DNA from: Leucobacter sp. cx-42
GTDB taxonomy: Bacteria > Actinomycetota > Actinomycetes > Actinomycetales > Microbacteriaceae
Reading direction: 5' to 3'
NCBI RefSeq assembly: GCF_014529985.1
Contig: NZ_JACVMU010000006.1
Span: 62,001 to 126,000 of the forward strand
DNA: 64,000 bases
The position numbers were made by a program, and so were the translations under genes. The notes below the pieces were generated by a model. The model made no database searches and was not told the origin of the DNA. It saw only the letters and a program-made list of their open reading frames with translations. Numbering within the stretch: the stretch's first letter is position 1; each line of letters opens with the position of its first letter. Positions 54,165 to 62,517 of the stretch are shown piece after piece.

Positions 54165-55004
54165 ATGACCCAACGTCGTTTCATCTCACGTCCTGTCCGC
54201 CGCGCGCTCACCGCTACCGCTGCCATCGCGGTTGCAATCGGCTCGCTCACCGCCTGCGCAAACACCGAAAAGGTCGCGGATCAGCCCGCAGCAGAATCGA
54301 CAGATTCCCTCACCGGCGAGCTCAACGTTGCGGCGGCAGCATCACTGCAGCCGGCGTTCGAAGAACTCAGCGAGCAGTTCACCGCCGAGCACCCCGACGT
54401 GAAGATCACGCTCTCGTTCGATGGCTCCTCGGTACTCGCCACCCAGATTCTCGAGGGCGCACCGATTGATGTGTTCGCCTCGGCAGACGAAGCAAACATG
54501 CTCAAGGTGACCGACGAAAAGCTCAACGCAGCAGAACCCATCACCTTCGCAACCAGCAGCCTCGAAATCGCAGTCGCGCCAGGCAACCCGCTCGGCATCA
54601 CCGACCTCGCATCGCTCGCAAAACCGACCGCTTCGGGTGAGGCGCCCGTCGTCGTGCTCTGCGCGGCCGAGGTGCCCTGTGGCGCGGCATCGCACAAGCT
54701 GCTCGACCGCGACGGCGTCGCAATCACCCCCGCGAGCGAAGAGCAGAGCGTCACCGCTGTCCTCACGAAGGTGGCAGCTGGCGAAGCCGACGCCGGCCTC
54801 ATCTACCGTTCCGACGTGCTCCGTTCAGAGGGCGGCGTCGACGGCATCGAGATCGCAGGCTCGAACGAAGCCGCTGGCAGCTACCTCATTGCGCCGCTCA
54901 CCTCCTCCGCATCACCCGAAGCAGCACTCGCGTTCGCTGAACTCATGAACAGCACCGCAGCGCAGCAGCTCTTCGAAAAGCTCGGGTTCGGCCCAGCAGC
55001 GTGA
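54165..55004 (+). CDS. modA: molybdate-binding lipoprotein ModA
   Basis: The 279-residue protein has a basic start (MTQRRFISRPVRR), a signal helix and lipobox LTAC. The ModA domain has LNVAAAASLQPAFEELSEQF, LSFDGSSVLATQILEGAPIDVFASADEANM, VVLCAAEVPCGAA and VLTKVAAGEADAGLIYRSDV. The start is preferred over an ATG nine codons earlier because it lies seven bases after TATACT. It overlaps modB by four bases. Confidence 0.93.
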   Translation: MTQRRFISRPVRRALTATAAIAVAIGSLTACANTEKVADQPAAESTDSLTGELNVAAAASLQPAFEELSEQFTAEHPDVKITLSFDGSSVLATQILEGAPIDVFASADEANMLKVTDEKLNAAEPITFATSSLEIAVAPGNPLGITDLASLAKPTASGEAPVVVLCAAEVPCGAASHKLLDRDGVAITPASEEQSVTAVLTKVAAGEADAGLIYRSDVLRSEGGVDGIEIAGSNEAAGSYLIAPLTSSASPEAALAFAELMNSTAAQQLFEKLGFGPAA

Positions 55005-55819
55005 CCCACCAGCACAGCCGCGCCCGCAAGGACCTGCCCGCGATCATCATCGCGCCGGCGGTCCTTGCGGGCGCGCTCCTGCTGCTGCCCTTCATCGCAC
55101 TCCTCGCGCGAATCGACTGGGCAGCGCTGCCCGCGATCCTCGCACAACCAGAAACGCTCTCCGCGCTGCGCATCTCCATCGTGACCGCGCTCGCCGCAAC
55201 CGTGTGCTGTCTCGTCCTCGGGGTCCCGCTCGCGATCGTACTTGCACGCACCTCCGGTTTGCTTGCCGCCGGTCTGCGGGCGATTGTCACGCTCCCGCTT
55301 GTGCTGCCCCCGCTGGTGGGCGGCCTCGCGCTGCTCTCGCTCCTCGGCCGAAACGGCCTCATCGGCGGCTGGCTGGCGGAGCTGGGGATCCGCATCCCCT
55401 TCACCATGACCGCGGTCGTAATTGCGCAGACGTTTGTTGCGCTGCCGTTCTTGGTCATTTCGGTGGAGGGAGCTTTGCGCTCGCTCGATCCTGCCTATGA
55501 GGAGGCCGCGTCTACGCTCGGTGCCTCCCCCACTGCCGTGCTCTGGCATGTCACCCTGCCGCTCATCGCGCCCGGACTCATTGCTGGCACGATCATGTCG
55601 TTCACGCGCGCACTCGGCGAATTCGGCGCGACCGCACTCTTCGCAGGCAACGCCGAGGGCACCACTCGCACCGTGCCACTCGCGATCTACACCGCGTTTA
55701 ACGGCGCCGGTGTGACGCAAGACATCGCGCTCGCGCTGTCACTCGTGCTCGTCTCGGTCTCGGTCATTGCGCTTGTCGTGCTGCGCGGTCGCACCACGCC
55801 TGACAGGATGGCAACGTGA
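55001..55819 (+). CDS. modB: molybdate ABC transporter permease ModB
   Basis: The 272-residue permease has six helices. The ATPase-docking loop is [31 protein letters not shown], and [16 protein letters not shown] is typical of ModB/CysT. The GTG overlaps the modA stop and its own stop overlaps moaA, so all three are coupled. Unusually, no modC ATPase gene follows or lies elsewhere in this window. Confidence 0.92.
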   Translation: MTHQHSRARKDLPAIIIAPAVLAGALLLLPFIALLARIDWAALPAILAQPETLSALRISIVTALAATVCCLVLGVPLAIVLARTSGLLAAGLRAIVTLPLVLPPLVGGLALLSLLGRNGLIGGWLAELGIRIPFTMTAVVIAQTFVALPFLVISVEGALRSLDPAYEEAASTLGASPTAVLWHVTLPLIAPGLIAGTIMSFTRALGEFGATALFAGNAEGTTRTVPLAIYTAFNGAGVTQDIALALSLVLVSVSVIALVVLRGRTTPDRMAT

Positions 55820-56871
55820 CTTCCCAACGACGCATCGCACAGCTGCCCTCAACCGGCCTGGTCGATGCGCGCGGACGCGGGCTGCGTGACCTGCGCATCT
55901 CGGTGACGGATCGCTGCAACTTCCGCTGTGTGTACTGCATGCCAAAGGAGATCTTTGGCCGCGACTACCAGTTCATGGAGCGCTCAGAGTTGCTCACATT
56001 CGAGGAGATCGAACTCGTGGCGCGCGCCGCGGTCGAACTCGGCGTCGACAAGCTGCGCATCACCGGTGGCGAGCCGCTGCTGCGGCGCGGCATCGAGGGG
56101 TTGATTGAGCGGCTTGCCGCGATCCGCACCCCTGACGGACGCAAGCCAGATCTTGCACTCACGACCAACGGTGCCGCGCTGCCAGTGAAGGCCGCGGCGC
56201 TCAAGGCTGCCGGACTTGATCGTGTGACGGTCTCAGTGGATTCGCTCGATGATGCGAAGTTCCGGGAGATGAACGACGTCGGGTTCCCGCTCGACCGTGT
56301 CTTTGACGGCATCGCAGCCGCCGCCGATGCCGGCCTCGGACCGATCAAGATCAATGCCGTCATCAAGCGCGGCGTGAACGAGTCGGAGATTGTGCCGCTC
56401 GCGGAACGCTTCCGCGGCACCGGCCAGACGCTCCGCTTCATCGAATATATGGATGTTGGCGCGTCCAACGGCTGGAAACTCGATGAGGTTGTGCCCTCGT
56501 CCGAGGTCGTGCGTGCGATTGACGCGGTGCATCCGCTCGAACGCATCGGCGCCGAGCGCCCCGGCGAGACCGCTGTGCGCTGGAAGTACCGTGACGGCGC
56601 CGGTGAGATCGGCGTGATCTCGAGCGTCACCGGGGCGTTCTGCGGAACCTGCACACGCGCTCGCATCTCGGCAGACGGCCAGATCTTCACCTGTCTCTTC
56701 GCCGATCACGGATTCGACCTCCGCGCGCTCGTACGCGGGGGCGCGGATCACCAGACCATCGTCGCGGCCCTCGCGAAGCTGTGGGCGGTGCGGGACGACC
56801 GCTACTCCGAGCAGCGGGCTGAACTTTCTGGCAGCCGCGACCGCATTGAGATGTCGTACATCGGGGGCTAG
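55816..56871 (+). CDS. moaA: GTP 3',8-cyclase
   Basis: Radical-SAM enzyme for the first step of molybdopterin synthesis. The 351-residue protein has C34, C38 and C41 in the [11 protein letters not shown] motif for the SAM cluster. A second C-terminal Fe-S site is formed by FCGTCTRAR and, 14 residues on, TCLF. It ends in the conserved Gly-Gly. The GTG start overlaps the modB stop (GTGA). Confidence 0.96.
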   Translation: MTSQRRIAQLPSTGLVDARGRGLRDLRISVTDRCNFRCVYCMPKEIFGRDYQFMERSELLTFEEIELVARAAVELGVDKLRITGGEPLLRRGIEGLIERLAAIRTPDGRKPDLALTTNGAALPVKAAALKAAGLDRVTVSVDSLDDAKFREMNDVGFPLDRVFDGIAAAADAGLGPIKINAVIKRGVNESEIVPLAERFRGTGQTLRFIEYMDVGASNGWKLDEVVPSSEVVRAIDAVHPLERIGAERPGETAVRWKYRDGAGEIGVISSVTGAFCGTCTRARISADGQIFTCLFADHGFDLRALVRGGADHQTIVAALAKLWAVRDDRYSEQRAELSGSRDRIEMSYIGG

Positions 56872-56916
56872 CCCGGTGTGACCCGGCGCCCGTGGCTATT
56901 GAGTGGCTGGTGTGGT

Positions 56917-57348
56917 TTAGAGCCCGACCCACTCGGAAACGCCGTCGGCGAAGTGCTGGCGCTTCCAAATCGGCACCTCCGCCTTAATGCGTTCGACGAG
57001 CTCTTCGATCGCGGCGAAGGCCTCTGCACGGTGCGGAGCTGATGCCGCAGCAACGAGCGCCGCATCGCCGATCTGGAGCGGGCCCACGCGGTGCGCTGCT
57101 GCGAGCCGCAGGCCGGTGCGTGCCGAGGCCTCAGTAACGCATTCCCGGAGGAAGCGATCGGCGTCAGGGTGCGCCTGGTAGTCGAGTGCGTCGACTCCCT
57201 TCCCGCCATCGTGGTCGCGCACAATGCCGTGGAACATGACAAGCGCACCGCACTCATCCGCGTTCACCGCAGCACGGATCGCCGCTTCATCAAGCGGATC
57301 CTCGGTGACGCGGGCGTAGACCGCTGCCTGAGTTTCTGAAGCTGACAC
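56917..57348 (-). CDS. moaE: molybdopterin synthase catalytic subunit
   Basis: The 143-residue large subunit of molybdopterin synthase takes sulfur from MoaD. Motifs are GALVMFHGIVRDHDGG, LDYQAHPDAD, HRVGPLQIGDAALVAAASAPHR and PIWKRQHFADGVSEWVG with the active-site lysine near K129. Its GTG start lies at the end of moeZ, so it is coupled to it. It is convergent with moaA. Confidence 0.95.
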   Translation of the reverse strand: MSASETQAAVYARVTEDPLDEAAIRAAVNADECGALVMFHGIVRDHDGGKGVDALDYQAHPDADRFLRECVTEASARTGLRLAAAHRVGPLQIGDAALVAAASAPHRAEAFAAIEELVERIKAEVPIWKRQHFADGVSEWVGL

Positions 57349-57349
57349 G

Positions 57350-58555
57350 TCAGTAGCCTTTCGTGGGTGTGGCTGATCCGCGCACGATCCAGTCGGGGGC
57401 GGATCGCGCGAAGGCGTCGATACCGCCGCGCAGGTAGGTCACGTTCTCCCAGCCGGCTGCGGCGAGCGCGCCAGCTGCGCGGATCGAGCGGGGATCCCGT
57501 TCGCAGTAGACGATGGCTCGGCGCCCGTTGTGTGCCGTGGGAAGCACTCCGGCATCGATGAGGTCGACGTCGTGGTGACGCGCGCCGGTGACCCGGCGGC
57601 CCGCATACTCTGCCGCGCTGCGGACGTCGATGAAGTCAATGCTGGCGCGCTCGTGAGCGTCCGTGAGGAGGCGCGCCAGATCGGTGGAACTGATTGATGC
57701 GTCATCAGGTGCGCTGCCCTCGGGCGTTCCAGCAGCAGTGACGGCACACGTGACGTCGAGGTCGACGAGCACGCTGATCGCTGCGGCTTGTGGGTCACGG
57801 CCGTACGGGATCTCTCGGGTGCGAGCGCTGAGCGCATCGTAAGTAAGCACTCGCCCGATGAGCGGATCACCGATGCCAGCGATGAGCTTCATGGCCTCGG
57901 TCGCGAGCAATGAGCCCACCGTGCCGCAGAGCCCAGGGAGCACGCCGCCCTCAGCGCAATTCAGCACGGTGTCAGGGCCTGGTGGCTCCGGGAACAAATC
58001 TCGGTACCCGGGGCCGTGCGCATGCCACGCGACACTCACTTGCCCGGAATACTGAAGAATTGCACCCCACACGAGCGGGATGCCCGCGAGCTGTGCAGCG
58101 TCGTTCACGAGATAGCGCGTCGCGAAGTTGTCACTACCGTCAATCACGAGATCGTAGTCGGCAAAGATCTCGAGAGCGTTTGCCGCGGTGAGGCGCAAGT
58201 TGTGTTCGTCAACCACGATTGCGGGATCGAGCGTGCGCACGGTCTCGGCGAGCGACGTCACCTTCGGACGGCCGATATCTGCCGTGCCGTGCGACACCTG
58301 GCGATGCAAATTCGACAGCTCGACGAGGTCGTCGTCGATGAGTCCGATCCGCCCAATACCTGCGCCAGCCAGATACGGAACCACCGCGCTGCCCAAACCA
58401 CCGGCGCCGATCACGAGCACCCGCGCCGCTGCAAGGCGCCGCTGAGCGAGTTCGTTGAAACCCGGCAGGATGATTTGGCGGTGCGCGCGTGCTCGCGCCT
58501 CATCGGTGAGCGCAGGGGTCGGCTCAACGAGCGGCGCGATCCTTGCGGTGTTCAT
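57350..58555 (-). CDS. moeZ: MoaD-activating adenylyl/sulfurtransferase, E1-rhodanese fusion (MoeZ type)
   Basis: The 401-residue protein has a ThiF/E1 domain with GAGGLG at 50-55, SNLHRQVSHGTADIGRPK, DGSDNFATRYLVNDA and LNCAEGGVLPGLCG. A rhodanese domain follows, with active Cys C351 in YCERDPRS. It would adenylate and sulfurate the MoaD C-terminus. The same type also serves thiamin and cysteine sulfur carriers in actinobacteria. The ATG lies six bases after TAAGAT. It forms a pair with moaE and diverges from moaD. Confidence 0.9.
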   Translation of the reverse strand: MNTARIAPLVEPTPALTDEARARAHRQIILPGFNELAQRRLAAARVLVIGAGGLGSAVVPYLAGAGIGRIGLIDDDLVELSNLHRQVSHGTADIGRPKVTSLAETVRTLDPAIVVDEHNLRLTAANALEIFADYDLVIDGSDNFATRYLVNDAAQLAGIPLVWGAILQYSGQVSVAWHAHGPGYRDLFPEPPGPDTVLNCAEGGVLPGLCGTVGSLLATEAMKLIAGIGDPLIGRVLTYDALSARTREIPYGRDPQAAAISVLVDLDVTCAVTAAGTPEGSAPDDASISSTDLARLLTDAHERASIDFIDVRSAAEYAGRRVTGARHHDVDLIDAGVLPTAHNGRRAIVYCERDPRSIRAAGALAAAGWENVTYLRGGIDAFARSAPDWIVRGSATPTKGY

Positions 58556-58561
58556 GTCCCC

Positions 58562-58567
58562 ATCTTA
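58562..58567 (-). promoter_or_regulatory. -10 box of moeZ-moaE (leaderless layout)
   Basis: Minus strand TAAGAT, six bases (GGGGAC), ATG at 58555. Confidence 0.5.
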
Positions 58568-58640
58568 GGTGTGCGCGGCACTGCTGCTCACACCTGCGGC
58601 ACGCACTGCGGCGAGCGCTCGTTTGCCTTGGTCGGCACAG

Positions 58641-58646
58641 TACGAT
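58641..58646 (+). promoter_or_regulatory. -10 box of moaD-moeA-moaC-mog (leaderless layout)
   Basis: TACGAT, six bases (GGCAGC), ATG at 58653. Confidence 0.5.
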
Positions 58647-58652
58647 GGCAGC

Positions 58653-58934
58653 ATGTCGAAGATCACCGTCAGATACTTCGCCGCCGCAGCGGAAGCGGCA
58701 GGCCGCGATGAAGAGGTCTTGGAGTTCGCGAGTGAGCTCCCGTCCCTCGACGACCTCCGTGCAGATCTCATCACTCGCTACGGCGACGCCATTGCACGCG
58801 TGCTCGCCTCCGGATCATTCCTCGTGAACGGCACGGTTCGCCGCGACGGCGGCGCTCTCATTGATGCCAGTGTCGTCGCCGATCCCAACGACCAGCACAC
58901 CGTTGACGTACTTCCCGCGTTTGCAGGCGGGTAG
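58653..58934 (+). CDS. moaD: molybdopterin synthase sulfur-carrier subunit
   Basis: The 93-residue ubiquitin-like protein starts MSKITVRYFAAAAEAAG and ends AFAGG, the di-glycine that is thiocarboxylated. FLVNGTVRRDGGALI and DVLPAFAGG are typical. The ATG at 58653 follows TACGAT by six bases; upstream codons lack homology. moeA follows with a one-base overlap. Confidence 0.92.
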   Translation: MSKITVRYFAAAAEAAGRDEEVLEFASELPSLDDLRADLITRYGDAIARVLASGSFLVNGTVRRDGGALIDASVVADPNDQHTVDVLPAFAGG

Positions 58935-60253
58935 TGATGTCCGCTGCTGATACCTGCGCCGGGCCGCGGTCGCTCACCGAGCACGCGGAGATCGTGCGTG
59001 CGTTGCTGTCCCCCGTGCTCGCCGCCCGCGCGTCCGCTGCGCCGGAGCTGCTGTCGGTGCTCGACCCTGCGCTCAACGGACGCGTGATCGCGGAGCAGCT
59101 TACGAGCACGATCCCGCTGCCACCGTTCGACAACTCGCAAATGGATGGTTATGCCGTACGCACGGCTGACTTCGTCGGCCAAGCACCGTTCACTCTCACG
59201 ATTGGTCAGACGACGGCTGCTGGCGATCCGCCGCACACACATGTCGCAGGTACTGCCGCGCCGGTCATGACCGGGGCACCGGTACCGATGGGCGCCGACG
59301 CGGTCATTCCGATCGAGGCCGCGGTACCGCCACGCTTCACCGAGCTGCAGCGCGCCGGTCAGCCAGCGGCGACCGGTACCGTCTCGTTCGCGGAAGCTCC
59401 GCCTGCCAACCAGTTTGTCAGGCGCGCGGGGTCTGATCTCCCGCTCGGCGAGCAGCTGGTCGCTGCAGGGACGCGGATCACGCCACCAGTCATCGGTCTG
59501 CTCGCGAACGCAGGCGTTCAGGTGGTGGCGGTGCGCCAACGCCCGCGCGTGCTCCTTGTCTCGACGGGTGATGAGGTTGCCGCGGCCGCCGAGGTGTCCG
59601 CAACCGCAACGGGGCAACTGCCCGCCGGTGCGATCTTCGATGCAAACACCCCGATGCTGAGCGCCCTGTTCCGCGAAGCGGGCGCCGAGGTCGTACATCA
59701 GCGTGTGCCCGACGACGCCGAGCGACTGCGCGATGTGGTCGCCGCCAACGCCGCTGCGAACGATCTGCTGCTCACCTCCGGTGGTATCAGCGCGGGTGCC
59801 TACGAAGTCGTGCGCGATGCGTTCGCCGACTACGGCGTCACCTTCACCGGTGTCGCAATGCAGCCAGGCGGGCCGCAGGGCGCAGGCCAGCTGACGTTGC
59901 CGACCGCCGATGGCGAGACCGCAACCATTACCGCGATCTGCTTCCCGGGGAACCCGGTGAGCTGCGCGCTGTCGGCAGAGTGCTTCGTGCTGCCCGCATT
60001 GCGCGAGTATGCTGGCCGGCCTGGCCGGGCCGCGACAGAGGTGCGCCAGCTCGCGCACGATACGGTCTCGCCAGCGCACAAGCATCAGCTTCGCCGCGGA
60101 CGCCTGCTGCCAGATGGCCGGGTGCGCGTCACGCCGCCGAGCTCCCATTTGCTCGCCGATCTTGCCGCAGCCGAAGTTCTTGTTCACATTCCGGTGGGAG
60201 TCTCTGCGCTCTCGACCGGCGACGACGTCGAAATCTGGAGACTCCATGACTAA
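58934..60253 (+). CDS. moeA: molybdopterin molybdenumtransferase MoeA, copy 2
   Basis: A 439-residue MoeA paralogue with the full motif set: PPFDNSQMDGYAVRTADF, PVMTGAPVPMGADAVIPIE, LLTSGGISAGAYEVVRDAF and CFPGNPVSCALSAECFVLPAL. The N-terminus is longer than in copy 1. Start GTG 58934 or ATG 58937; both suit coupling to moaD. Why two MoeA are kept is unclear: separate cofactor branches or conditions are possible, and in some bacteria one copy handles insertion for a different enzyme family. Confidence 0.92.
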   Translation: MMSAADTCAGPRSLTEHAEIVRALLSPVLAARASAAPELLSVLDPALNGRVIAEQLTSTIPLPPFDNSQMDGYAVRTADFVGQAPFTLTIGQTTAAGDPPHTHVAGTAAPVMTGAPVPMGADAVIPIEAAVPPRFTELQRAGQPAATGTVSFAEAPPANQFVRRAGSDLPLGEQLVAAGTRITPPVIGLLANAGVQVVAVRQRPRVLLVSTGDEVAAAAEVSATATGQLPAGAIFDANTPMLSALFREAGAEVVHQRVPDDAERLRDVVAANAAANDLLLTSGGISAGAYEVVRDAFADYGVTFTGVAMQPGGPQGAGQLTLPTADGETATITAICFPGNPVSCALSAECFVLPALREYAGRPGRAATEVRQLAHDTVSPAHKHQLRRGRLLPDGRVRVTPPSSHLLADLAAAEVLVHIPVGVSALSTGDDVEIWRLHD

Positions 60254-60731
60254 CGAACCCCAGCAGCACCTCACCCATATTCGTGAGGACGGCAGCGCAC
60301 ACATGGTCGATGTCACCGAGAAGGCAGTCACCAAGCGCACCGCCCAGGCAGAAGCGATTCTGGAAACCCGCGCAGACGTCATCGAACAGCTCGTCTCCGG
60401 CAATCTCCCCAAGGGAGAGGCACTTGGCACCGCACGGATCGCGGGCATCATGGCCGCTAAGCGCACCTGGGAGCTCATTCCCCTCTGCCACCCGCTTCCC
60501 ATCACGAAGCTCGCAATCGATTTTGAACCGCGCGAGACGAGTGTGCGGATTATCGCTTCGGCAACCGTTCGCGGCGTCACCGGCGTGGAGATGGAAGCAC
60601 TCACCGCCGCAAGCGTTGCCGCCCTCACCCTGTACGACATGATCAAGGCAGTCGACCATCAGGCAGTCATTTCGAGTACCCGCGTGCTCTCGAAGTCGGG
60701 CGGCAAGAGCGGCAACTGGTCGGTCGAGTGA
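60246..60731 (+). CDS. moaC: cyclic pyranopterin monophosphate synthase
   Basis: Completes the MoaA reaction to give cyclic pyranopterin monophosphate. The 161-residue protein has HMVDVTEKAVTKRTA, GIMAAKRTWELIPLCHPLPIT, GVEMEALTAASVAALTLYDMIK and LSKSGGKSGNW. The catalytic Asp-Lys of the YDMxK motif is present. The ATG at 60246 overlaps the moeA end by eight bases. Confidence 0.95.
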   Translation: MTNEPQQHLTHIREDGSAHMVDVTEKAVTKRTAQAEAILETRADVIEQLVSGNLPKGEALGTARIAGIMAAKRTWELIPLCHPLPITKLAIDFEPRETSVRIIASATVRGVTGVEMEALTAASVAALTLYDMIKAVDHQAVISSTRVLSKSGGKSGNWSVE

Positions 60732-61240
60732 GCTCCGCGACTGCGCAGGGAGCGCGCGAGGCACGCGTCATCGTGTCTTCAACGAGCGCAGCTGCTGGCA
60801 CCGCCGCAGATCGCACGGGGCCGAGCATCGTGCAATGGCTCAGTGATCGAGGGTTCAGCACGCCGCCAGCAGCGGTCGTCGCCGACGGCGACCCCGTTGG
60901 CGCCGCCGTCCGCGCAGCAATCGACTCAGAAGTCGCGATCGTGCTGACCACCGGCGGCACTGGGATTTCACCAACCGACAACACCCCTGAGCAGGTTGGG
61001 CCGCTGCTCGAGGTGCAGCTTCCCGGATTGATTGAGTCGCTGCGGGCGCGAGGCGCTGCGGTCACGCCGAATGCTGCGCTCACCCGCGGGGTCGCAGGGT
61101 TCGCCGGCGAAACGTTCATCATGACGCTGCCGGGTTCGCCTGGCGGCGTGCGTGACGGTCTCGCGGTACTTGCCGAGGTACTTGAGCACATGCTCGGGCA
61201 ACGCTCAGGCACCCCACGCGGTCAGCACTCGGCACGTTAA
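60728..61240 (+). CDS. mog: molybdopterin adenylyltransferase (MoaB/Mog family)
   Basis: The 170-residue protein activates molybdopterin by adenylylation before MoeA acts. It has TGPSIVQWLSDRGF, LTTGGTGISPTDNTPE and TLPGSPGGVRDGL. Its start overlaps the moaC stop (GTGA), completing moaD-moeA-moaC-mog. Naming as mog rather than moaB is arbitrary here. Confidence 0.9.
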   Translation: MSSATAQGAREARVIVSSTSAAAGTAADRTGPSIVQWLSDRGFSTPPAAVVADGDPVGAAVRAAIDSEVAIVLTTGGTGISPTDNTPEQVGPLLEVQLPGLIESLRARGAAVTPNAALTRGVAGFAGETFIMTLPGSPGGVRDGLAVLAEVLEHMLGQRSGTPRGQHSAR

Positions 61241-61255
61241 CCCGCTGCCTGGCGG

Positions 61256-62179
61256 TTAGCGCGACGGCTTGAGGTCAAATTCTTCAAGCGCCCGTCGCAG
61301 GGATACCCCTGATCCAAAGCCCGCGAGGTGTGCGACCAAGCTGCGACTCCAGCTGGGGTACTGGTCGAGACGCGATTTCGCGTACTCTGCACGTGCCCGG
61401 CGAATCTCTTGCGCGATCCGGCAACCGCGTGCGGAATACGCACGATCGAGCGTACTGCGGGACACTCCCAGCCGTTGGGCCAGCTGCGCAGCGTTGAACT
61501 CTGGGTTCGTAAATTCGGCCTGGAGCACCCACTGCGCCGATTCAAAGAGGCATTCCGTTGCTGGATCGACGACCGTTGAGGTGCGCACGATCGCACGCGC
61601 AACCTCCCGCACGAGCGTGCGCAGCGTGGTGGTGTCATCACCGATCGTGCCGCTGTCGCTGTCGAGAATCCCTTTTAGGTAGCCAAACGAGGCACGTCCA
61701 AGCGGCGCCCGGAGCGTCTCTTCACGCAGCTTCGCGGCCTCGGGTCGCAGTGGTTCAACCTCGCTCCGGTGAAATGTGAACAGCATCCCCTCGCAGTACT
61801 CGGGCACCATGAAGGTGAGACGTTCACTCCCGGGAGGAATCACGAAGAACTGTTCGCTAAACGCCGCGAGCGGCTTGCCCGCCATCGATACATCAAGTCG
61901 TCCCTTGGTGCACAGGATCAACCAGAAACGCTCCCCACTCCCCTCCGCGCGCCGCTCACGCAGCATGGACACCGGGCCGCACTTAAACTGCGCGATGGTG
62001 AATGAGTCAAAGAGGAGCGCGTTGATTGCGACGCGGCCTGGGTCGCCATCGCGCGGGAACAGCTGAAACATGCGATGAAAATCGATCGGAGTCTGGGTCG
62101 GTGTGCGTGCACCCCAGTTCAAGCGGTGTCGACTGTGCTGCGTTGCAGACACGTCGCTTGTTTCGAGCTCGGTATTCAT
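61256..62179 (-). CDS. AraC family transcriptional regulator
   Basis: The 307-residue regulator has an N-terminal cupin-like sensing half (FTIAQFKCGPVSMLRERR, FWLILCTKGRLDVSMAG, EQFFVIPPGSERLTFMVPE). The C-terminal AraC DNA-binding domain has helix-turn-helix 1 (NAAQLAQRLGVSRSTLDRAY) and a second helix pair around GFGSGVSLRRALEEFDLKP. It is convergent with mog and divides the Moco cluster from the purine permease. Its effector and targets are unknown. Confidence 0.88.
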   Translation of the reverse strand: MNTELETSDVSATQHSRHRLNWGARTPTQTPIDFHRMFQLFPRDGDPGRVAINALLFDSFTIAQFKCGPVSMLRERRAEGSGERFWLILCTKGRLDVSMAGKPLAAFSEQFFVIPPGSERLTFMVPEYCEGMLFTFHRSEVEPLRPEAAKLREETLRAPLGRASFGYLKGILDSDSGTIGDDTTTLRTLVREVARAIVRTSTVVDPATECLFESAQWVLQAEFTNPEFNAAQLAQRLGVSRSTLDRAYSARGCRIAQEIRRARAEYAKSRLDQYPSWSRSLVAHLAGFGSGVSLRRALEEFDLKPSR

Positions 62180-62450
62180 CTTTGTGTAACGGCCTTCCGT
62201 CCCGTATGCAGAAAAGTGGACAGGTGAAAAGTTACTTTCGCGAGTCCATGGGAAGAAGACAGCAATCAGAATTGCAGTAGAGAATCCACACCCTTCCGTG
62301 CTCGACGGTCACATTCCCGCGTGCGAGCGGGCCGTTATGGTCTGCATTACGGATCACACTCCGTGCCTGTCTGCGCCGCAGATGACATGATCCGCGCACG
62401 AATCGCGCGAGTCACCGCACACCAGCGTCGACAACTCGGCCGTCAGAAAC
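62180..62450. other. region upstream of the AraC-family gene
   Basis: No gene recognised. No clear -10 at the leaderless position of the AraC gene and no repeat. It presumably holds that gene's promoter. Confidence 0.4.
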
Positions 62451-62489
62451 GAAGACGGCCCCGAACTCAATGAGTCCGGGGCCGTCTTC
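62451..62489 (-). terminator. terminator of the purine permease gene
   Basis: A perfect 13-bp stem GAAGACGGCCCCG and complement, 13-nt loop, 29 bp past the stop. Confidence 0.85.
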
Positions 62490-62517
62490 AGCTACGCCCA
62501 AACGGGCACCTGAATGC

